DNA of 7,413 nt from Chloroflexota bacterium (GTDB taxonomy: Bacteria > Chloroflexota > Limnocylindria > Limnocylindrales > CSP1-4): the NCBI GenBank assembly GCA_021789355.1, contig JAJYJR010000286.1:1-7413 (forward strand). Direction: 5' to 3'. The position numbers and the translations under genes are program-made. Every line of letters begins with the position of its first letter. Position 1 is the stretch's first letter. The notes under the pieces are model-generated. The model searched no databases, was not told where the DNA came from, and saw only the letters and a program-made list of their open reading frames with translations. This document shows, piece after piece, positions 4,787 to 7,413 of this stretch.

Positions 4787-6508
4787 GTGTCCGACAGCTA
4801 CACGGTCGCGCTCGAGCGGGCCCTGCTCGGGTCGTGCATGCTGCACCCGCACGGGTTCGCGCACGTCCACGGCGTGCGCACGGCTGACTTCACCGATCCC
4901 CGGCACGCGGCCCTGTATGCCGCCGGCCACGACCTCGCCGAGGCCGGGCGCGACTCCACCGCAGGGCTCGTCGTGCTCGAGTTGGAGCGGCTCGATCGGC
5001 TCTCCGAGGCGGGGGGACTGGACTACGTGGGCGGCCTCATCACCGGCATGAGCACGCTCCCGGCAGAGGTCCCCGCGCTCGCCGCCGAGCTCGCACAGCT
5101 GGCCGCTCGACGCCGAACGGCGGCCGCCCTGTCCGCGCTGGGGCCGCAGCTCGCGGACCCGAAGCGAGAGCTCGGTCCGACCCTCGAGGCCCTGCGTGCG
5201 GCGCTCACCGAGGCCGCCGTCGCACAGCCGCGCGATCCCTTCCCGCTCGTCGGCGAACTCGCCGACGAGCTCATCGCGGAGTTCATGCATCCGGAGGCCG
5301 ACCCCGCCCTGCCGACCGGCATCGGGCCCTTGGACGAGGCGCTCCGGGGAGGGCTCCGACCCTCCCAGCTCGTGCTCCTCGCGGCTCCGCCCGGGATGGG
5401 CAAGTCCGCGCTGGCCAGCCAGATCGCGCTCGGCGCGGCGGCGGTGGCCGAGCGGCACCCCGATCGGTTCGGCGAGATCGTCCTCGCGAGCTACGAGATG
5501 AGCCGGCACGAGATCGCGCTCCGCCTCGTGGGCCAGCTGGCTGACGTCCGCGACGGCTACCACCCGCCCCGCGGCTGGACGGCCCGCGATCTGCCGCTCG
5601 GGATCGACGCCGTACGACGGATGGCGCAGCTGCCGCTCCGCGTCCGCGACGATCTGCCGCGGACGGTTGAGGCGCTGCGCGAGGGCCTCCAGCAGCACAT
5701 CGCCTCCCGCGGCACGCCCGCGCTCGTGATCGCCGACCACGTCCATCTGCTCACCGCGCCGACTGCGTCCGGCCAGCTGGAGATGCTCACGCACGTGACC
5801 GGGGCCCTCAAAGCGCTGGCGATGGACCTCGGCGTGCCGGTCCTCGCCCTGGCGCAGATGAACCGGAACGTGGCGCGGCGGGAGGACCACGTCCCGGTGC
5901 TCTCGGACCTGCGCGCATCAGGCTCGCTCGAGCAGGACGCCGACATCGTGCTGTTCCTGCACCGGCCCTCCTACTACCTCGAGCCGTCGGAGCGGGCCGA
6001 GGCCGAGGCCGACGCCGTTCCGGCCGAGCTCATCGTCGCCAAGCACCGCGGCGGGACGACCGCCTCGGTCCCCGTGCAGTGGCTCGCGCGGCGGACCCTC
6101 TTCCTCGTCGATCCCGCCTGGCAGCCCCGCTACGGCGCGTCGCCCTTCCACGTCCCGTCGCTCATCACGCCGCCATCGGGCGGCCTCGAGGATCGGCTCC
6201 TCGAGATCGTGCGCGAGCGGGTCTCCGCCACCGGGAGGCGGGCCGAGCGGCGCGCCTTCTTCGACGGCCTCTGCGTCCAGCCACGGAAGTGGCAGGACTG
6301 GCCGATGGGCCAGCGCGTCGACGGGCTCGTGGTCGCCGGGCGCCTCGCCGCGGCCCAGGCGGGCGTCGGGCGCACCGCGCCCTGGGAGTATTGGATCCCC
6401 GGGGACGATCCCGGCCCCACGGTCAGCCCGAGCCTGCACGTCATCGACGGCGCCGTGTCGACAACGGAGACCGCGGATTTCGATCCGCGCGATGAGCTCT
6501 TCGCCTGA
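4787..6508 (+). CDS. DnaB-type replicative DNA helicase with extra C-terminal domain
   Basis: 573 aa from GTG at 4787, with GAGGAG about 7-8 nt upstream. Residues 5-110 are the DnaB N-terminal domain (ERALLGSCMLHP, then TADFTDPRHAALYAA). Residues 160-440 are the RecA-fold motor. Walker A is APPGMGKS (200-207), motif H1a SYEMS (235-239), and Walker B LVIAD (313-317). Motif H3 is LALAQMNR (353-360), motif H4 is LRASGSLEQDADIVLFLHRP (375-394), and the basic arginine-finger region is KHRGG (419-423). The order and spacing match hexameric DnaB, which unwinds DNA at replication forks. Residues about 452-573 go beyond the usual DnaB end. They include a helical segment and VDGLVVAGRL-AAAQAG leading to WEYWIPG, which looks like a winged helix. 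DnaB genes of this kind are common in phages and integrated elements. It is followed after 27 nt by a Cys-rich gene. Confidence 0.92.
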   Translation: MSDSYTVALERALLGSCMLHPHGFAHVHGVRTADFTDPRHAALYAAGHDLAEAGRDSTAGLVVLELERLDRLSEAGGLDYVGGLITGMSTLPAEVPALAAELAQLAARRRTAAALSALGPQLADPKRELGPTLEALRAALTEAAVAQPRDPFPLVGELADELIAEFMHPEADPALPTGIGPLDEALRGGLRPSQLVLLAAPPGMGKSALASQIALGAAAVAERHPDRFGEIVLASYEMSRHEIALRLVGQLADVRDGYHPPRGWTARDLPLGIDAVRRMAQLPLRVRDDLPRTVEALREGLQQHIASRGTPALVIADHVHLLTAPTASGQLEMLTHVTGALKALAMDLGVPVLALAQMNRNVARREDHVPVLSDLRASGSLEQDADIVLFLHRPSYYLEPSERAEAEADAVPAELIVAKHRGGTTASVPVQWLARRTLFLVDPAWQPRYGASPFHVPSLITPPSGGLEDRLLEIVRERVSATGRRAERRAFFDGLCVQPRKWQDWPMGQRVDGLVVAGRLAAAQAGVGRTAPWEYWIPGDDPGPTVSPSLHVIDGAVSTTETADFDPRDELFA

Positions 6509-6535
6509 TCCAATCGATCCGAGGACAGCCATGCC

Positions 6536-6874
6536 ATGCCCCGCGCCAAACACACCGAGCACGACACGGCGCAAACCTGGTGTCCGACCTGCCGATGGGA
6601 GCGCATGTCGCCGTACGAGCAGGCAGCCTACCGCGACGAGAAGGCCAGACTGGCCCGTGAGCGCTGGCGCTCCCAGCACCCGGCGCGCGCCGCGCTGCGT
6701 GACATGCTCGTGGAGGGTGCGGTGCCTCAGGCGTGCGACCGCTGCGGCCGGCCCGACGACACCGTCGCGATCGTCGACTACGAGGCGATCCGCATCACCG
6801 GCTGGCGCTGCCGGGCCTGCTGGCGAGCGGCGCGGGACGAATGGAGGGCTGCCAATCGGAACCGGCGCAGCTGA
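6536..6874 (+). CDS. Cys-rich zinc-binding protein, degenerate HNH-like
   Basis: 112 aa. The chosen ATG at 6536 has GAGGA 10 nt upstream. An ATG at 6531 is better spaced but opens a different, non-coding-looking frame. Three Cys pairs are present: CPTC (16, 19), CDRC (67, 70) and CRAC (92, 95). A very basic helical segment separates the first two (about 26-58). The last 50 residues follow the layout of phage HNH proteins (C-x2-CG, then DY, then W-x-C-x2-C). However, the HH of the active site is replaced by IV (residues 79-80) and the final CH by CW. It therefore probably keeps the zinc fold but not nuclease activity, and may bind nucleic acid. It follows the helicase gene by 27 nt and is likely cotranscribed with it. 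The HNH relation is by eye. Confidence 0.65.
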   Translation: MPRAKHTEHDTAQTWCPTCRWERMSPYEQAAYRDEKARLARERWRSQHPARAALRDMLVEGAVPQACDRCGRPDDTVAIVDYEAIRITGWRCRACWRAARDEWRAANRNRRS

Positions 6875-6891
6875 TCCTGCTCAGGACCGGG

Positions 6892-7413
6892 CTAGCCTCC
6901 CTCGGGCGGCTCACTCGCGCCCACGCCGGCCGCTCGCAGCATGTCGGACTCTGCCTGCTCGTCGGACAGCGGCTCATACGCCAAGGCACGACAGTACTCA
7001 TCGAAGCTCCACCGTGCGTAGTGCTCGGCGAGGAATGGGAACTGCTCGGCCGATTCCTCCGCATACTCCGCCCGAGGGATGGCGTGATGGTCGTGCAGGG
7101 CGTGGACGCAGCGATCCAGCACCAGATCGTCCAGGGCCGCCCAGTCGCCATGCACTGCCGAGCTCGCCGGGATCATGACTGCGTGGTACATGTCCTCGAG
7201 GCCGACCTCTCGGGCCATCTCATGGAGGCTCCTGTCGCCGGCGAAGGTGGTTGCGGTGCTGATGTCCTGGAAGTCCTCGGGGACGTCGCGATTGGCGTCC
7301 GCCTTCAGCTTCGGCAAGAGCCGCTCGAGGATCTCGCGGGGCTCTCCTTCGGTTCGGCTGGCGGCTGCTGCCGTATGCAGCAGCAGGGCCTTGGCGCGGC
7401 CACGGCCGTAGTT
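6892..7413 (-). CDS. Possible DUF5677-family protein, 5' end off the right edge
   Basis: The frame is open from the right edge for 173 codons to a TAG at 6892-6894. No ATG start is evident, and the only internal start candidate (TTG at 7317) has no need to be used, so the gene probably begins outside the window. The protein is mixed alpha-helical with balanced, acidic composition. The stretch LEDMYHAVMIPASSAVHGDW, with Ser-Ser and the VHG triplet, resembles the conserved core of DUF5677 proteins, whose function is unknown. The C-terminal third (about 115-173) is acidic and ends in a Gly/Pro/Glu tail. It converges on the Cys-rich gene, whose stop is only 17 nt away. The gene is secure; the family call is tentative. 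Confidence 0.6.
   Translation of the reverse strand, partial: NYGRGRAKALLLHTAAAASRTEGEPREILERLLPKLKADANRDVPEDFQDISTATTFAGDRSLHEMAREVGLEDMYHAVMIPASSAVHGDWAALDDLVLDRCVHALHDHHAIPRAEYAEESAEQFPFLAEHYARWSFDEYCRALAYEPLSDEQAESDMLRAAGVGASEPPEGG

Noticed and set aside
4092..5051. Plus-strand open frame of 319 codons across the 62-aa gene and helicase start
   Set aside because: It runs through the repeat-rich non-coding region and overlaps the DnaB N-terminus in another frame, and the product is low-complexity.
4763..5890. Minus-strand open frame of 375 codons
   Set aside because: It is antisense to the DnaB-like helicase, whose conserved motifs fix the true strand.
6875..6897. Terminator between the Cys-rich gene and the convergent right-edge gene
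   Set aside because: TCCTG/CAGGA leaves only a 2-nt loop and GGCTAGCC is a loopless palindrome; neither forms a credible hairpin and no T-run follows.
1..7413. CRISPR array, tRNA or rRNA gene, insertion sequence ends or integrase
   Set aside because: No regularly spaced repeats, cloverleaf arms, rRNA-like stretches, transposase motifs or recombinase catalytic residues were seen on reading both strands.

Overview
The window is very GC-rich, with codons strongly biased to G or C at the third position. It is gene-dense with short intergenic gaps. This fits a high-GC Actinomycetota or Chloroflexota genome, but no gene here fixes the taxon. The gene set (excisionase-like HTH, phage-type DnaB helicase, abortive-infection AbiE locus, Cys-rich small proteins, many small unknowns) looks like an accessory region or integrated mobile element. 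No integrase, tRNA or att site is visible.

Left part (1-2931, minus strand): six genes are packed head to tail and read leftward from a candidate promoter near 2970-2997. In order they are a 128-aa zinc-ribbon protein, a 127-aa two-TM protein with a SHOCT-like tail, a 70-aa excisionase-like HTH protein, a 499-aa FtsH-like AAA+/M41 metalloprotease with no membrane segment, a 42-aa single-TM peptide, and a J-domain protein that runs off the left edge. ATGA and TGATG stop/start overlaps and 5-15 nt gaps point to one operon with coupled translation. The exception is a 106-nt gap holding a perfect 9-bp hairpin just before the protease gene. A soluble FtsH core beside a separate membrane peptide and a J-domain co-chaperone is the most unusual assembly in the window.

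Middle (2932-4370): a type IV toxin-antitoxin locus (AbiEi then AbiEii) reads rightward. Two 17-bp palindromes upstream share GTTACG/CGTAAC arms. The second sits in the spacer of a very good promoter and overlaps its -10, and the promoter predicts a leaderless antitoxin mRNA. The antitoxin looks intact. The toxin keeps only its N-terminal nucleotidyltransferase motif and then breaks down, so it is probably dead. A 62-aa orphan gene faces it on the minus strand.

Right part (4371-7413): a 416-nt non-coding stretch with a 9-bp hairpin, two copies of a 10-bp palindrome and three 8-bp direct repeats precedes a 573-aa DnaB-type replicative helicase with an extra C-terminal domain. A 112-aa Cys-rich protein resembling an HNH domain without its catalytic histidines follows. 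Convergent to it is the 3' part of a possible DUF5677 protein that enters from the right edge. The helicase plus repeat-rich upstream region could be the replication module of an element. The minus-strand operon could be its protein-quality-control or defence cargo. Both readings are inference.
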